In this document: positions 12,143-24,277 of the stretch, piece by piece | How the letters are laid out: each line of letters opens with the position of its first letter | Numbering within the stretch: position 1 is the stretch's first letter | Origin: Gymnopus androsaceus JB14 | Lineage: Eukaryota; Basidiomycota; Agaricomycetes; Agaricales; Omphalotaceae | Length of the DNA: 64,000 bases | Direction: 5' to 3' | Assembly (NCBI GenBank): GCA_009733575.1 | Contig: ML769429.1 | Coordinates: 1-64,000, forward strand | The notes under the pieces: generated by a model | The model's database searches: none | Told to the model about the DNA's origin: nothing | The model's input: only the letters and a program-made list of their open reading frames with translations | Program-made: the position numbers and the translations under genes

Positions 12143-12367
12143 ATGTTGATACACCGATATCCTTCCAAAGATGAAGTGATCAGCCATCTAGATCATTCGC
12201 GCAATGCCAGTGATTTCGAGCAACTCTATCAGCACGCCAAGACAACGTTTGAAGAACGCGATGAAGCACTGATTCGAGCTGAGGCTGCAGAGGAGGAGTT
12301 GATGCGGTTGCGCAAGATGTTGCTGAGTCCCAATCTGGGAGGATCTGAGAGATTTGCCATTGGATAA
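12143..12367 (+). pseudogene. Coiled-coil gene fragment
   Basis: 74 codons, with a strongly charged amphipathic stretch (TTFEERDEALIRAEAAEEEL) that predicts a coiled coil, ending in SERFAIG and a stop. There is no clear upstream exon or promoter and no recognised family. It looks like a fragment of a larger agaricomycete protein rather than a complete gene. Confidence 0.3.
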
Positions 12368-12696
12368 GCCAGAGGCACAGACTGGCGTTTGGATGCACAC
12401 TCTCGATCTCGGATTTGGGCTCATTGAAGCTGGAATGAAAGGCTCAAAGTTCCGAGAGCTCAGATACCGATACCCTGGTACCACCTTTGGGCGCTGTTTT
12501 CGTGAATCCCCTTGATTTGAACCAAATTTAAACCCGCCAAGAATAATACAAACTGTAGAACGATGAGCTCTGGACGTCAGCACGTCAGCGCTCAGTCTCC
12601 AGAGATCAGGGTGCCCAATCTAATCGGTTTCAGAGGACCAAGGAGGCTATGTCCCTTTCAACATACATAAACTAAGTTCATACATAAATCCTCCGA

Positions 12697-13678
12697 ATGC
12701 CTCCTTCATCAAATACCTACCAGACGTGGATTTCGAGCGCCTGGCCAGTTTTCAACTGGACTTTACTTTTGACTTTTGACATACACAGTTTCCGCTATCC
12801 TCGGCTTGACGAGGTGGAGAATAGGCCCGAATGTCGAGTCAAGAATACAGATAGCGTGGATGATGACGGTGTTGGCGAAGTGGCTTGTTGAAAACCGAGG
12901 AGTAGTCCGACCCTCAAAGTGGTGGTTTATTTTTTGTTGGACTATGGTGATGTCCCCGTTCGCACTTGTCGCATTTATCGCTTTGAACCAAACAGCGAAT
13001 CTAATATTTATGGCACTATTGGTAGTCTGGGTGTTATCTGTGTGAGTTTGATTAATTTTTGATAGTCGGAATACTAACCAGTTGTATCCAATGCTTCAGG
13101 CCCATAATCCTTCCATGCTTACTTTTTTTCGAGCGAAAGTTCAATTTTAATTTGGATGAAGTCGATGTGCGCGACTTGGCCCGCACACTTGTGCACTGCA
13201 CCTCTCCACTCAATTGGGCATTGCATCTGTTGGTTCTGGCGGGGGGGATTGGTAGTGCAATTGAGGGACGTCGATTGAACTCAACGTCGGTGACAGTCTT
13301 TGGTATAATATCCGCAGTGGGGTCACTTATGTAAGTTGGGAATTTCTACATCAGGAGCGGAATACTCAACTTCTTAATCTCTCTTTGAAGAGCTTTTTTG
13401 GTATCCTGTTTTCACGGCCTCAGAAACCAGAATGGGCGCGCGATGTAGAAACACGGCTCGAAATTGTGGAACAGACGCTCTCAAGCTCCAGTACAGCCCA
13501 TCAACTTTGGAACTCGCTCGGTTCCAACAGTTGGGATACAGCGCAATTCGTGTCTAATGCGAATTTCGCTTCTACTGGCAGAGCTGAATCAGAGCTTTGG
13601 CAGAGATTCCAACCCCTCCGTCAGGGGACTCTGGATGAGTTATCAGGGCCCGAGTCCATCAATACGTATCAATCTTGA
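12697..13678 (+). CDS. Multi-pass membrane protein, probable frameshift in exon 1
   Basis: Exons are proposed at 12697-13041, 13100-13330 and 13393-13678. The protein starts MPPSSNTYQTWISSAWPVFN and has about five hydrophobic segments, e.g. KWWFIFCWTMVMSPFALVAF and a segment around LNWALHLLVLAGG. It ends in a hydrophilic tail with a short helical part (WARDVETRLEIVEQTL). The family is unrecognised. The starting frame (FNWTLLLTFD...) and the frame of the next hydrophobic stretch (TYTVSAILGLTRW...) do not join near 12770-12785, and I found no intron with the right phase. A 1-2 base indel, real or from assembly, is the simplest explanation. Confidence 0.55.
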
Positions 13679-15331
13679 CAGAATCTCAGCTCATGCGTGC
13701 TCGCAGGAAGTACAGTGCTTCGCGACGAGCTTTCACCACTTTATACCCAAAACTGTAAGCGCTCCCGCGCTTACGGCTCGGCTTACCCCGCACTCCAACA
13801 TATAGTTTGGTTCCCCATACTTGAGTAGATATTCTTTGCTTTCTTCCTTACCATCACCTTCTCGTTATTGTCAACAAATTAATCTCGCCACTTATTTAAC
13901 ATCGCGACAATCATATTCAATCCATTTTTCCGCATACACAAGTACGTTTGACCCTACAACCCTCCATCATCATCACCGATATCCTTTCTTTCTATCTCGT
14001 ATCGCTGAGTGCCACTCCTGTTGAAAGATCCACATACATCGTGTCTAGGACACCTCGTCGCATCATAATCCAGTCCAGTCCCTTGTTACCCTCAATGCTA
14101 TTTACGTGATCACTTGTTATATCTCTCGCTGCTCTTGATGCGTCTCGCGTAGCCTTGATCTCATATGCGCCTCTTGCGCAAGAAGAATCCAATCCATTCC
14201 CATGTTGACAACTACTTGTCACTCTACCCTGCACAATGGGCGTGTGTTTTCTACATTCCTCTTTCAGGAGAGGTACCAGAAGAGCTGTGCCTTTGATCTG
14301 AGCCCTGAGAGGAATGAAGACAAAAACCTTGAAAACTGATTCAGCATCATGGATCGGACGGTGTACAAAGGGCAATTCAGGGTGAGGATGACCATATGAG
14401 TCTCTGTAAGCCTCTATGGCACTCTCCATCGGATATCACCTTAGCCATGAGCCTAAGGTCTTCTCTAGAAGAGGCCCTGCTTGGAGATATAGATGAAAAG
14501 GTCAACGAGGAGGTCAATAGGTGAGAAAAAGCCTCGGTGGGAGCCTGCCAGTCTAGCAGCGAGAGGACGCAGAAATGAAAGTGATGACTCGCGCGGATGA
14601 TGATCAATGATCCTCCAGAGAAACTCCTTTTACATTGTCTGCAGTTGTACCAATGAGTCCATCTCCAGGTGTGCGGGCGTGCGTCGACATAAGGAGGAAG
14701 GTACTATGGCTACAGAATCTAAGAGAAGTGGGAATCAGTAAGAGCAGGTAGATCGCGAAAAGTGATTCGAATGACCAAAGGCAGACAAAAAGAATTCATT
14801 GGTATCGCACACGCAGCGGAGGCAAGAGCAATGATAAGATAGACCCAAGAGTAGAAATACATAGCACGGGATGTTGATGAGTTCAGTGGAACGGAAAGAT
14901 AGAAGGTCGTTGAAGACAGATTTGACCAGCAAATGGGACGTCAACTGTACCAGCAGTTGCTTTACTGACGGGATTGAAACACTGAGACCCCTGTACCGCA
15001 TAGCCAACGTCGTCAGTGAGTAGTTCAAAGAGCTTTTACAGTATCACCCTTTATTGACCGATTAACAATCCCCCCCCCCTTCCACCCCCTGCCCCTGCCC
15101 GCACAGCGTCGTTAGTTTGACAAATTCAAATCAAATTGAAGGTAAGCCTAACTGCAGCTGTATATCAGATAGCGGGCTCTTGGAAAGCCCGAGCCTATAC
15201 AGTATAGTACTGGTATGTACATACAACCCATTCAAGTCCGTATCCAAGTCCATTTCCATATAATGTCCATAGTACATAATTGCGCGGAAGGCCCTTCCTC
15301 CTCGGGTCCCTCTTACAGCCGGTTCAGCTCT
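13679..15331. other. Intergenic, no supported gene
   Basis: Includes a minus-strand frame of 145 codons (13992-14429) without recognised motifs and a poly-C run near 15072. 13820-14000 is CT-rich. No RNA gene seen. Confidence 0.4.
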
Positions 15332-15959
15332 TTAGGTACAATCCGTAACAACAGAGTTTCCTGCAGTGATGGCCTCGTTAAGCTTGCTAATAGTGCTCGT
15401 AACCGCGGGGTCGGTTCTATAGAAAAGCAGTTAAAAAAATCAGAAAACTCATGTTGCATCAAGCAGTCGAGTCTACTCACGAATCAAGTCCGGTCAAAGC
15501 AGTCAAAGCGTCCTGAAGCCCCGTAGCAGTCTGGTTTCGTGCAGCAGCAGGAGCGGATTGGCCTGACACGAGTGCAGCGGCGATGGTCTTGATTCCGTCT
15601 CCTGCACTGGTCAAGCCAGCTTGGGCAGCGGAGACGGCAGAAGTGGTGGCAGTATCGGTTCTAAGCATGGGAAGGTTGAATTAGTACGGGGAGAAGAAGC
15701 ACAGAAAAAGAAAAGACATTCACCCGTTGATTTTACTCAAAAGACTGCCTGTGGCCGCCAGATCCGAAACGATCTCGAGGCGAGCAACGTTACATTGCAA
15801 GTCTCCTACTTGACGCCTTAATGGAGCTGTAGTTGGGTTGTAGATAGCGTGATTCAATCAGCAAACTATTAAATGTCGCCGCAAGAACTCACCAGCATCA
15901 ACGAGGAAAACAAAGACAGCCAAAAGGACGGAGAGAGCAGTGAAGATGATTCGGGCCAT
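15332..15959 (-). CDS. HsbA-like small secreted protein
   Basis: Four exons (15893-15959, 15724-15826, 15481-15660, 15332-15416, read right to left) join in frame to a 144-residue protein. It begins with a clear signal peptide (MARIIFTALSVLLAVFVFLV...DA). The mature part is helical and Ala/Thr-rich, with DLQCNVARLEIVSDLAATGS near the start and a second Cys three residues from the end, which may form a disulfide. This resembles the hydrophobic-surface-binding protein A / cell wall galactomannoprotein family, which coats hydrophobic surfaces and is common in mushrooms. All three introns have good GT...AG borders. The match is by overall pattern, so the family name is probable, not certain. Confidence 0.8.
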
Positions 15960-16098
15960 TATGAATTATGAAGCGGAATTGGAGAGGAAGAATTAAACTT
16001 GATGGACTACTGAGTTACGAGTAGAGAATACGACACCAGGTCAAACAGTAGGTCGAGCGGGGTAAGAAGAGTCACTAAAAAGATCAAAAGAAGAAGGA

Positions 16099-16475
16099 AT
16101 GAAGAGGAATGAAGAGCTGTATGAAGACTCGCTGCTTTTATACTTCGAACAGAGGTCCTTCGCCGCCACAGCCGAGGACTGTATAACATATGAGTATCAA
16201 GATGGCGACGGCAATGCTCAGAGATGGAGACGAATCACCTCCGGCATGTGTCTCGACTTGTGCTTCGCCAAAAAATATTGCATCTCTGCTATGCCAACGC
16301 CATCGAAGTAGGGTGGGGTGACCCAAATGTCAATACAGTCGCGCAGAAGCTGACAATTGATGTTACCAAGTGCACTGCATGCAGCACAAAGCCTATGCAG
16401 AAAGAATACTATGGTATGAATTCAAAGACGAAAAAATGGTGGTGTTACTCCTTCAAGTGCAGTTCACCGGGATGA
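16099..16475 (+). CDS. Possible small Cys-rich protein
   Basis: Two overlapping frames, 16099-16311 (with SGMCLDLCFAKKYC) and 16224-16475 (with KCTACSTKPMQKEYY and WWCYSFKCSSPG), are both unusually rich in Cys and could be exons of one small protein. No intron of normal size with the right phase joins them; the only GT...AG pair is about 30 bp. There is no signal peptide. It may be a broken effector-like gene or chance. Confidence 0.25.
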
Positions 16476-16499
16476 TCCCAATTTATCCATTGAATGGAA

Positions 16500-17470
16500 C
16501 GACAATCACTTGAAAATCATATACATTTATCTGCGTACAGTAGGTCATTGGGGAAAAGCACCAAATTAAGCGATGAAAGAAAGCATAGGCTCTTACCGTA
16601 AAATTCATTCGTTCATTCATCGAATATGCAGTCTGGTAAGCGTATCCAAACTTCCTCAACTCTAGCAGTACTAGTGATACCCAATGCTTGTGTCGCGCTC
16701 TTGCTCGTCAGCTCGTCATGCAGCGATGACAGCTTTGTGTCAATCTGGCCAGGATCGCAATTTTGTCGTCACATGTCATGTATATGGAAGCGTCGTTGGA
16801 ACAACCGACAAGAGACAGCAATGCCTTCTGGTTCGGTTCCCTAGAGACGAGTCGTTCGGAAAGAAAGAAATTGGTTGATGATTGTCAAGAAAAAACCATA
16901 AATATTATAAGCGCCCGCCCCACGCATCACGGCCTAGTATATATGAATCCAGCGGCAACAAATTGTGATTCACTGCAATGACACGCAGATGGGAATGAAC
17001 GTTGCTTGAAAATCATACATGAGCCGTTGGAAAGCAGTGGAGGAAGAAGTTCTCCTTCATTAAATGTGAAATCTTCACCAGAAAAATCGGTACTCGCGAG
17101 TGACCCAAGGATGATACCTACAACTCCGGCGGTGATGTCTTTCCAATCCAAGCTATATTGTCGTGCTCCTCCTCATGATGGAAGGACGAGTATAGTGTCA
17201 ATCCTGCCTCCTGCCCAAGGCCCATGATTGACTCCGCAATTCCTTCATTGCGATAGTATTAGCAGAGTCGAAATTTGCTGACGATGTTCAGAAAGAGCCA
17301 CAAGCACTCGGCCCACGATCATAACCCGGTATCATCAAGCAAAAACAGTGACCACAAATTTATAATACATAAAATATCATCTTATATATGATTGTATTTC
17401 CAGGTTTAATCTGTAGGCGAGTCCCTAAATCCTAATAGGAACTGCATAACTTGGAACGCAGCCTTTGCGA
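16500..17470. other. Intergenic, no supported gene
   Basis: Short frames only, on both strands. 17345-17400 is AT-rich. Nothing recognisable was found between the Cys-rich frames and the 3' end of the carboxypeptidase gene. Confidence 0.4.
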
Positions 17471-17477
17471 AGGAATG

Positions 17478-19830
17478 TCAGTCAAATACGCTGGTTAAAT
17501 CGAAAAGAGATCCACGTACAACAGGAGAGAACTGAGGAATCCTATATGATGACAAGATTAGGGACAAGTAATCGGAAGAGAGAAAAATATACGAACATGT
17601 GCCCACTCTGCACGATCTCGACGTAGGTCAAGTTTCTTTCGGTGTGGGCAGTTCCAAGGGAAACGCCTCCGACGATGAGACTGTCATTGGCAATGGGCGT
17701 TTGGAACCCTTGCAAGCCTCCCCATGTCATGCTAGAGGAAAACGTAAACAGATGAGCAGAATGAGATGACAGAAGACATCAACTCACTTTTGAATGACAA
17801 TGCGCGCCCTGTATAAAAACCATTAGTCAACATCGTTGCGCATTACAGCAGGAAAGTTACCCTTCAGCTATCAGAATAAAATCGGCCAATCCATGAGCAA
17901 TTACGGATCTTTCGCTCTTCTCGATAACATTGGGAAGAACGGTCAAGAATGGAGGAAGACTCGAGTCTCCATGCGGGAAGACATTTACGTTGGAGCATTC
18001 GGTCCAATCGACACTGACGGGGGCGTGGATAGCCAGTTTAACGTCTTCTCGGTCAAAGTATAACGGTGACAGCTGGGTGTCTGGGAAGGAACCACTGAAG
18101 TACGATGGACAATAAGAACGACGACTATACGGCCAGCAAAAATTCAATACTCACGGGAATCCAAGAACATCCCAAAGTATAGGGAAGACGTCGAATATCC
18201 TGGAGTCTTGGGTCAGGTTATGTTCGAGTGCAAGTACGGATATTAGTACCTATAAATGTTGAATGCAGGATTTACATCTAACGCAGCCTGTCATAAATAT
18301 CATTAGCAGAGCTTCACAGGAGCCCATGAGGAATGGAATCGTACATTGAATACATCGGTCCAAACATCGCAGCCGCGAGCGAATTCGGTAGATGTTCCGG
18401 GGAGTGGAAGTGGACCAGCAGGAGGGTACGTCAAGAATTTGTCCGCGTATCCTGTGTAGTTACATTCCTCAGCCGTTGCGTCAAGTTGCGCTAGAACGGT
18501 TTCACTAGGAGAAAGTTGAACATGTAGAATGGTATCGCATCGGACGAAGCACTCTACCTGAGAGAAAAAACGTTGAGATACTTGTGAACGAAATCCACTG
18601 CCGGGATCTCTTCTTGTACAACGTCCCAACCGATAACAGCTGAACGTGATATATGATTAGGAAAATGACCTTGTAATATTGGACCAGTACTCACGATCTG
18701 AAATCCAGATGCCCTTCAAGTTCAGGTCCACTACTCCTGGGTTTTCATAGATATAATCAGCGAGGTCTGCATCTCGGTCAGAGCACAATTTCAATCAAGA
18801 CGACACGATTGTTTGCTTACACGGAACATACATTCCGGCGTACTATGAATGGAATGTTTTTAGCATGCTTCAATGAAACAAGTCATCGAACGTACACTTT
18901 CACCACTCAACCAAAAGTTCAATCCTTTCAACTCGGAGAAAACATCCAAAAATTGGTTGAAAAATCCAACTAATTGTTCAGCCAATTCAACTTCATTCTG
19001 CTCAAGGTTGTTAGACCATCTAAAGATATAGGTAAATATCGAGCGTACCGTGATATTCGGTGTCCCCTGCGAGAACCCAGTTCCAACTGGTTGTTCGACC
19101 CAAAGGACGCTAGACAGATTGGTCCAAGAGTGTTCGTTTACTATAGGAACTGCAGTTCCCCAGCTCCAAGAGAATGGCTAGTAGGTATTTGATGTCCTCA
19201 TCTCTTCAACGTAAAGCTGACTTAGAGACCTACCCCGTTTTCTTGAAGGAGTCCTTCCAAAGACGAGCAACCAGGTCCACCATTAGTCCTACAGTTGTCT
19301 ATTATAAGGAAATTCGTGGAACGTAGGAGGTTGGAACTCGTACCAAAAGATTAAATCATCCAGACTTCCTTCGGGACCAGGGGGGAAGAACCAGAAGAAC
19401 AACTAGATATACCCGGACCGTTGGGATGAGTGAACGCTATGCGAGTGAACTGACATGCCTGGCGGGTCTCATCGGGATCCGACGAGATGGGCAGCAACCC
19501 AGCCCAACTTGGACCAATGTCGAAAGACACCTCGGGAAAGTTTGCACCGTCGACCCAGAATTCTGAATTCGAAACATAAATCATCAGTAACAACTCGAGC
19601 TGTGAGTATCCGAGCTCACCTGAAGCTTTTGGATTAGTGAAAGTGATATTTTGAACACCAGAACGCTTTTCCAGTTGAGGTCCGGAAGTGACTGGCGCCG
19701 CTCTCTCATGGAAACGCTGGGCGGCTTCTTTCTGGCGAGCATGTAGCTCAGTTTTACGCATCTGGCGGGCTTCTGTGCCTGCGAGCAGAGTCAGCCCCAA
19801 GAGGAGCACCTGGATAAGTTGAGGAAGCAT
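17478..19830 (-). CDS. Serine carboxypeptidase (peptidase family S10), secreted
   Basis: About a dozen exons join into a full S10 enzyme, which removes single residues from the C-termini of peptides at acid pH. The start at 19830 gives a signal peptide (MLPQLIQVLLLGLTLLAGTEA). In order: the substrate-binding loop TNGGPGCSS, then WVEQPVGTGFSQG, then the nucleophile motif split over an intron (SGES|YAGMYVPYLADYIYENPG). The catalytic Asp lies in IAHGLADFILIAEG, followed by IVIQNMTWGGLQGF. The catalytic His lies in QSGHMIPQFSPV near the C-terminus. All three catalytic residues are present. One intron (19403-19458) must use a GC donor (CAG|GCATGT) to keep the frame; the others are GT...AG. A TATAAA is at about 19897-19902, roughly 70 bp before the ATG. 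Confidence 0.9.
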
Positions 19831-19896
19831 GACAAAGGTCCCGCTAGATTGAACGAGAGACAAATGGATGGAAAGGTTTTGCGACGCGCTAGTGCT

Positions 19897-19902
19897 TTAT
19901 AT
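19897..19902 (-). promoter_or_regulatory. TATA box of carboxypeptidase gene
   Basis: TATAAA on the minus strand, about 67 bp upstream of the ATG at 19830. The spacing is plausible for a fungal TATA box. Called on sequence and position only. Confidence 0.45.
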
Positions 19903-20302
19903 GAGGACATCGCGGATCACATGAAGTCCAAGATAATCATGGAAGCATGATGAGCATGCTATAAGGTAGAGCGTGCGGCCAAACACAGTCAAGGCGATTA
20001 CACGCTACAGCGTTCATATTGCGCGAGCATGCTGCTTGAGTGATAAGGAATCCCACTAGGTCATCAACATATTTATACTCATACAACCTCAACGAGGGTA
20101 CCATGGGACCTCGCGACTGATCCTTCCTAAAGACTTGCAGACCCAGGTTGACACCAAGGTGACACAGAAGACACAGAAGGGGCAGAGAATCCAGTTCAAA
20201 GATGCACAGGCTTCGTGTAGATCAAGTATGCATCGATAGAACACGACTCGCATGGATATTTGATGGTTGTTCTATATGTAGGTCCTTATCAAGCTCAGTC
20301 AG

Positions 20303-20929
20303 TTACAAGAAGAAAGGATCACAAGGGGGTTTCTCACTACGCGGCAGCACACAATTGCGTACAAAATACTCATGGAAACGATCGTCTTCAGTTAATTCAG
20401 GATGGAAGGTGGTGAGCAGATGGCGACCTTGGCGTAATGCGACGACGGTCCGAGGGTCATCTTCGGACATATTTTCTTCGGCCACGAAGAAAGCACCTAG
20501 GCGGAGTAGGATCCGAACCACGATTGTGATAGGTCGGTCAATCAAGGGAGATGAAAGCAGTTGAAAGTGTGGTTACTGACTGGGGCGCGCATAAAAATGG
20601 CTTATTAAAATGGCCGCGTCGAATCTGAGACCGTTCAACTCTAATGAAGCCTCGCAGGACTCTACCTTTGAACAGGATTCAAAAACAGAAAGAACGCGAT
20701 TATAACCCACGTACCTGCGATCCTCATCCATTCCGAGCAGTTCCTACCCACCCTTCTCGGCACCTACAGTGGACTAACCCCCTCCAGGTTAGTATCATGA
20801 GCGTCACAAGGAGAGTTGCGCTCGAGTCGGTGCCAGGATAACATTCAGTTGCCTGTTCAAATTTAATCTATGCAGTGAGACCGTGAAATCAACAAACTCA
20901 CCGAAAATTCCAATGGCAGTCTGAGCCAT
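20303..20929 (-). pseudogene. PdxT/SNO-like pyridoxal phosphate synthase glutaminase, broken
   Basis: The C-terminal part (20303-20545) reads [39 protein letters not shown], here split as [18 protein letters not shown] and [14 protein letters not shown], matching the end of PdxT. PdxT is the glutaminase subunit that feeds ammonia to PdxS in vitamin B6 synthesis. The His and Glu of the triad (FHPEL) are present. Near 20577-20600 another frame gives AIFMRAPV, also typical. A start (MAQTAIGIF, ATG at 20929) fits the usual IGVLALQGAF beginning weakly. The middle, including the GGES loop and the nucleophile Cys region, is missing or unreadable. This looks like a decayed copy, with a foldback element starting 18 bp upstream of its ATG. 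Confidence 0.55.
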
Positions 20930-20946
20930 AAATACGATATGCTTTG

Positions 20947-21375
20947 ACACTGCCAGGCCATAAAATATCACGCGAGATACTCTAAGATAAATGTAACGAT
21001 AAACCATTAGAAAATCAATATGAACTTCTCACGAAAAAATGATGGTTTCTCGCGTGACAACTACTATGAAATTAACAAAGAAATTTTTTGACAATGGTAT
21101 GCGAAAATCTTTATGTTTTGCGCCTGAAAAATTAAACGGCCGCTCACCGGCTCTGCAGGTCTCACCGGGCGCTGAGCGGCCGTTTTATTTTTCAGGTGCA
21201 AAACATAAAGATTTTCGCGTACCATTGTCAAAATTTTTTTTTGTTAATTTCGTAGTAGTTATCACGCGAGAAATTATCATTTTTTCATGAGAAATTCACA
21301 TTGGTTTTCTAATTGTTTATCATTACATTTATCTTAGAGTATTTCGCGCGATATTTTATGGCCTGGCCGCAGTGT
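20947..21375. mobile_element. Foldback / MITE-like element, about 430 bp palindrome
   Basis: Two arms of about 200 bp are inverted copies around a centre near 21155. The outer ends read ACACTGCCAGGCCATAAAAT on the left and, on the opposite strand of the right end, ACACTGCGGCCAGGCCATAA. The inner parts pair through CGGCCGCTCA / TGAGCGGCCG. Arms are nearly identical with a few substitutions and small indels. No coding capacity. No obvious target-site duplication was seen next to ACACTG...CAGTGT, so the exact ends may differ by a few bases. Confidence 0.85.
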
Positions 21376-22269
21376 GAGTTTATTCAAAAAACTGCCGGTC
21401 AATTCGGGCCGAGCGACCAACTCGCTGATTCTTGACCACCATGTCGACTACCCAAACGTCAGTCTTCAAACCCCGATTTACCGTTTTAATCACTCACAGA
21501 TTTTTAGATTCCCTCGTCGTCTTCCTATTGACAAGCCTCCGCTGCACCGTGGCACAACAGTCAATGGAAAGAAGACGCTCGTATGAGCTAACTCATAGTG
21601 ACCGTTACGAACTATAGTCTCGCCGCGTGCTGCATGCGTGATAGACAGCAACTAGTATTTGGTCCTAGAGTGGAACGAGCCGCATTCCGCACTTAGCTCA
21701 GAACAAATTGTTGCAGCGACTAAAAGGCTATAAGTGCCGAGAACGATCCAACCACTCATGTTTCCGCTTTCATAGGTTGCGAGGGACCAGAGAGAAAGAC
21801 AGAGAAAAGAGAGGAATCATGGTTTGCAGGAAGCTCAGGGCATGCTGAGGGACGTGCGTCTCACGAATGACAATGTTACTTTACTAGCAACGTTATCGCC
21901 AGGTATCTGCTCACTGGTGCATAGATTTGGCCTCCGTCACATCAATACCTCACCTTCGACCAATCCTTCCCGCCGGAGAGCCAGACTTTCGATCGGATTT
22001 TCTCTTGGAATTAAGGTTCATGGGAGGTATCCCCCGAACAGAGAATTCGATACAAGCTACGGGAGCAGGGCCGTTATCGAGCATTGGTACAGATTGTAAT
22101 TCTGGGTGTTGACATGCGGATATCGGTATGCCAAGAATGTATGGTACTCTGAATTCCTATTTTAGGCGGGTAGTGGAAATCTACACATCAATCTGACGAG
22201 ATTCATGTAGTGAAAGTTTCGTATAACTGGCTTTGACATTACCATGTATATCAGTACATCGACGAATTA
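21376..22269. other. Intergenic, no supported gene
   Basis: A plus-strand frame from 21440 (MSTTQTSVFKPRF...) is the only protein-like start, but it ends within about 60 codons and has no recognised family. Nothing else found. Confidence 0.35.
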
Positions 22270-24277
22270 TTAAACCACATTTCTGAAGAATTCCTGCAAA
22301 CTGACACTGCACTCTCCTCCATCCTCCCAACTGCTTGACATGTTGTCACAAAGTTTTTCGAAATTGTATCTCACCATCCTCCCTTCTTCGCCTTTGATCT
22401 TCACCAGAAGCCCTTCAATCTCAGCCCTAACTGCATCCACGGTGAAGGAAGGTTTATAATCGGTGTTCTCGAAACGTAGTAAAGGCTTTGTTCCATTTTT
22501 GCCAGATCGGACTTCGATAAGCTCGAAAGCTGCGTTGTGAGTGCAAGTAAGCATAGCAGCATTGATCGGTTGATCGCCACTCATAGGCCACAAGATTCTT
22601 GGATGAAACCCGGATTAGTATCAGGCCGAACATCTAATAGACTTGTACTTACAGCGGAACCTTATGCTGGAAAGATTCTTGAATGCTGTTCCACCCTCCA
22701 TGTGTGACGAACCATCCAGTAACTTCATGTTGAAGGATGACTTCCTGGGGGCTCCACGACTTTTCCATGCCGATTCCACTTTGCTTGATCAACGTAAGGA
22801 ACTGATCAGAAGGCTGGAAAAGTGGAGACGCGTGCGCGAGGAGAAATGGGACTTGGTTCTTGATCAACCCTTCGATTAGGGCGACCAGCTTTTCTTGCTG
22901 GGGAGGAAAGAACATTGTTCCTGCACAGCATGAAAACCATTTAGAAATGCTTTAGAAAAAAAAATGAACTAAAATCACCAAATGAAATCTGTTCGACGGA
23001 AGATAGTCAAAAGTTATTTTGCCGGCCACAATTCAAGAGGGAAAAACACACATATAGCAGTGATTTGGGCCCGAATCGCTCTTTCATAGAGTCCAAAAAT
23101 CTTGAAACCTCTTCATCACCTTCCAGTTGGTGTGATTGAGGCTTGGGAAGAGAGAGAGGAGCAAAAGCGTAAGTTGGTACACCGATATCTGCAAACCATG
23201 TTTTTGTGGCATCTAGTGTTTCTCGCTCATAAATCGAATTTGAGGCAACGATAAGGCCATCTGCCTCTCGCAAATAAACCTGGCCAAAAGTCACTGCTCT
23301 TTCAGCGAGGATACCCGAGTCATATTCCAGTATTGCATCCTGGAAAAGGATTAGACATATGAGTATTTGAGTAAAAATCGACCATACAATTTGTGGGAAT
23401 AATTCATGCATGTACATTGGAGGAAATCCAGGTACGCTTGCTTTTTGATAATCAGAAGAAGCCTGCGATGAAGCTTTACTGAGCAAAGTTCCGAAAGCAA
23501 GTCGTCCAGCATCACGCACTGGTACAGTAGAAGGCTTTTTTCTTTCACTCGTGTAGTCTCCCTGTGCATTGAATATCCGAGCTCTCGTCTCTTTTCTCCC
23601 TGCTTCAGTCTCCATAACCGGGTCGGCTCTACCCCCAAGCACTGAGGGGCCGAACATTTCAAGTAAGGGCCCAGAAGTAACTGACATCCATGAAATTATT
23701 GTAACCTTCGCGGGCGATTTATTGCGAATGGCCTCAAATGCGTATGGTAAGAGCGGCTATCATTCGAATCAGTAATTGGGATATGACTCGGAAAAAAGCA
23801 CAGACATCTATAATCGCTATTACGGGAGGTGAAAGTCCGGAAAAAATCTTGCCAGACGATTTGCACTGGATGGGCTTGTCATTGCATAAGCCCGTATAAA
23901 CTAGGGAGAACTCCTTGAGTTTCGTGAGAGGTTGTACGTCCACACCGCTGATGTCAATAATACTTTGCATTTCTGTCAACTAAATCAATTCCATTGAGAG
24001 TAAAAGTAGAGCATACTTGATACGAGAAGAAAGTACATGATACTCATCCGCAGGTAATTTGGATTTGAGCTCATGGACCAATTTGGAGTATATGCTTTTC
24101 GTTACAATGATTGTTATAACAATATCCGAACGCGCTCTAGCAATTAGCACCGCAAAGTGAGCTATGGGCTTCGTGTGACCTAGCGATTGAAAGTGAGTAA
24201 TAGAAGCACAGTGCGATGACATGACGCGTACCCCATACAGGCAAAGCGTGAAAAAGTATGTGTTTAGTAGGCGCCAT
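22270..24277 (-). CDS. UDP-glycosyltransferase (GT1 family)
   Basis: Exons join in phase to a protein of about 500 residues. The N-terminus MAPTKHILFHALPVWGHTKP carries the conserved His17 that acts as catalytic base in GT1 enzymes. The start at 24277 is the second of two in-frame ATGs; 24283 is the other. The C-terminal sugar-nucleotide domain shows a PSPG-like box: SWSPQEVILQHEVTGWFVTH, then GGWNSIQESFQHKVPLILWP. The enzyme would move a sugar from a UDP-sugar to a small acceptor. Acceptor unknown. The transition LLY|ISFG|TMFFPP requires a 10-nt exon at 22979-22988 flanked by good GT...AG signals. The gene looks intact. Confidence 0.85.

Noticed and set aside
16190..16318. CFEM-like Cys pattern
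   Set aside because: The Cys spacing does not fit CFEM and the frame is short and without signal peptide.
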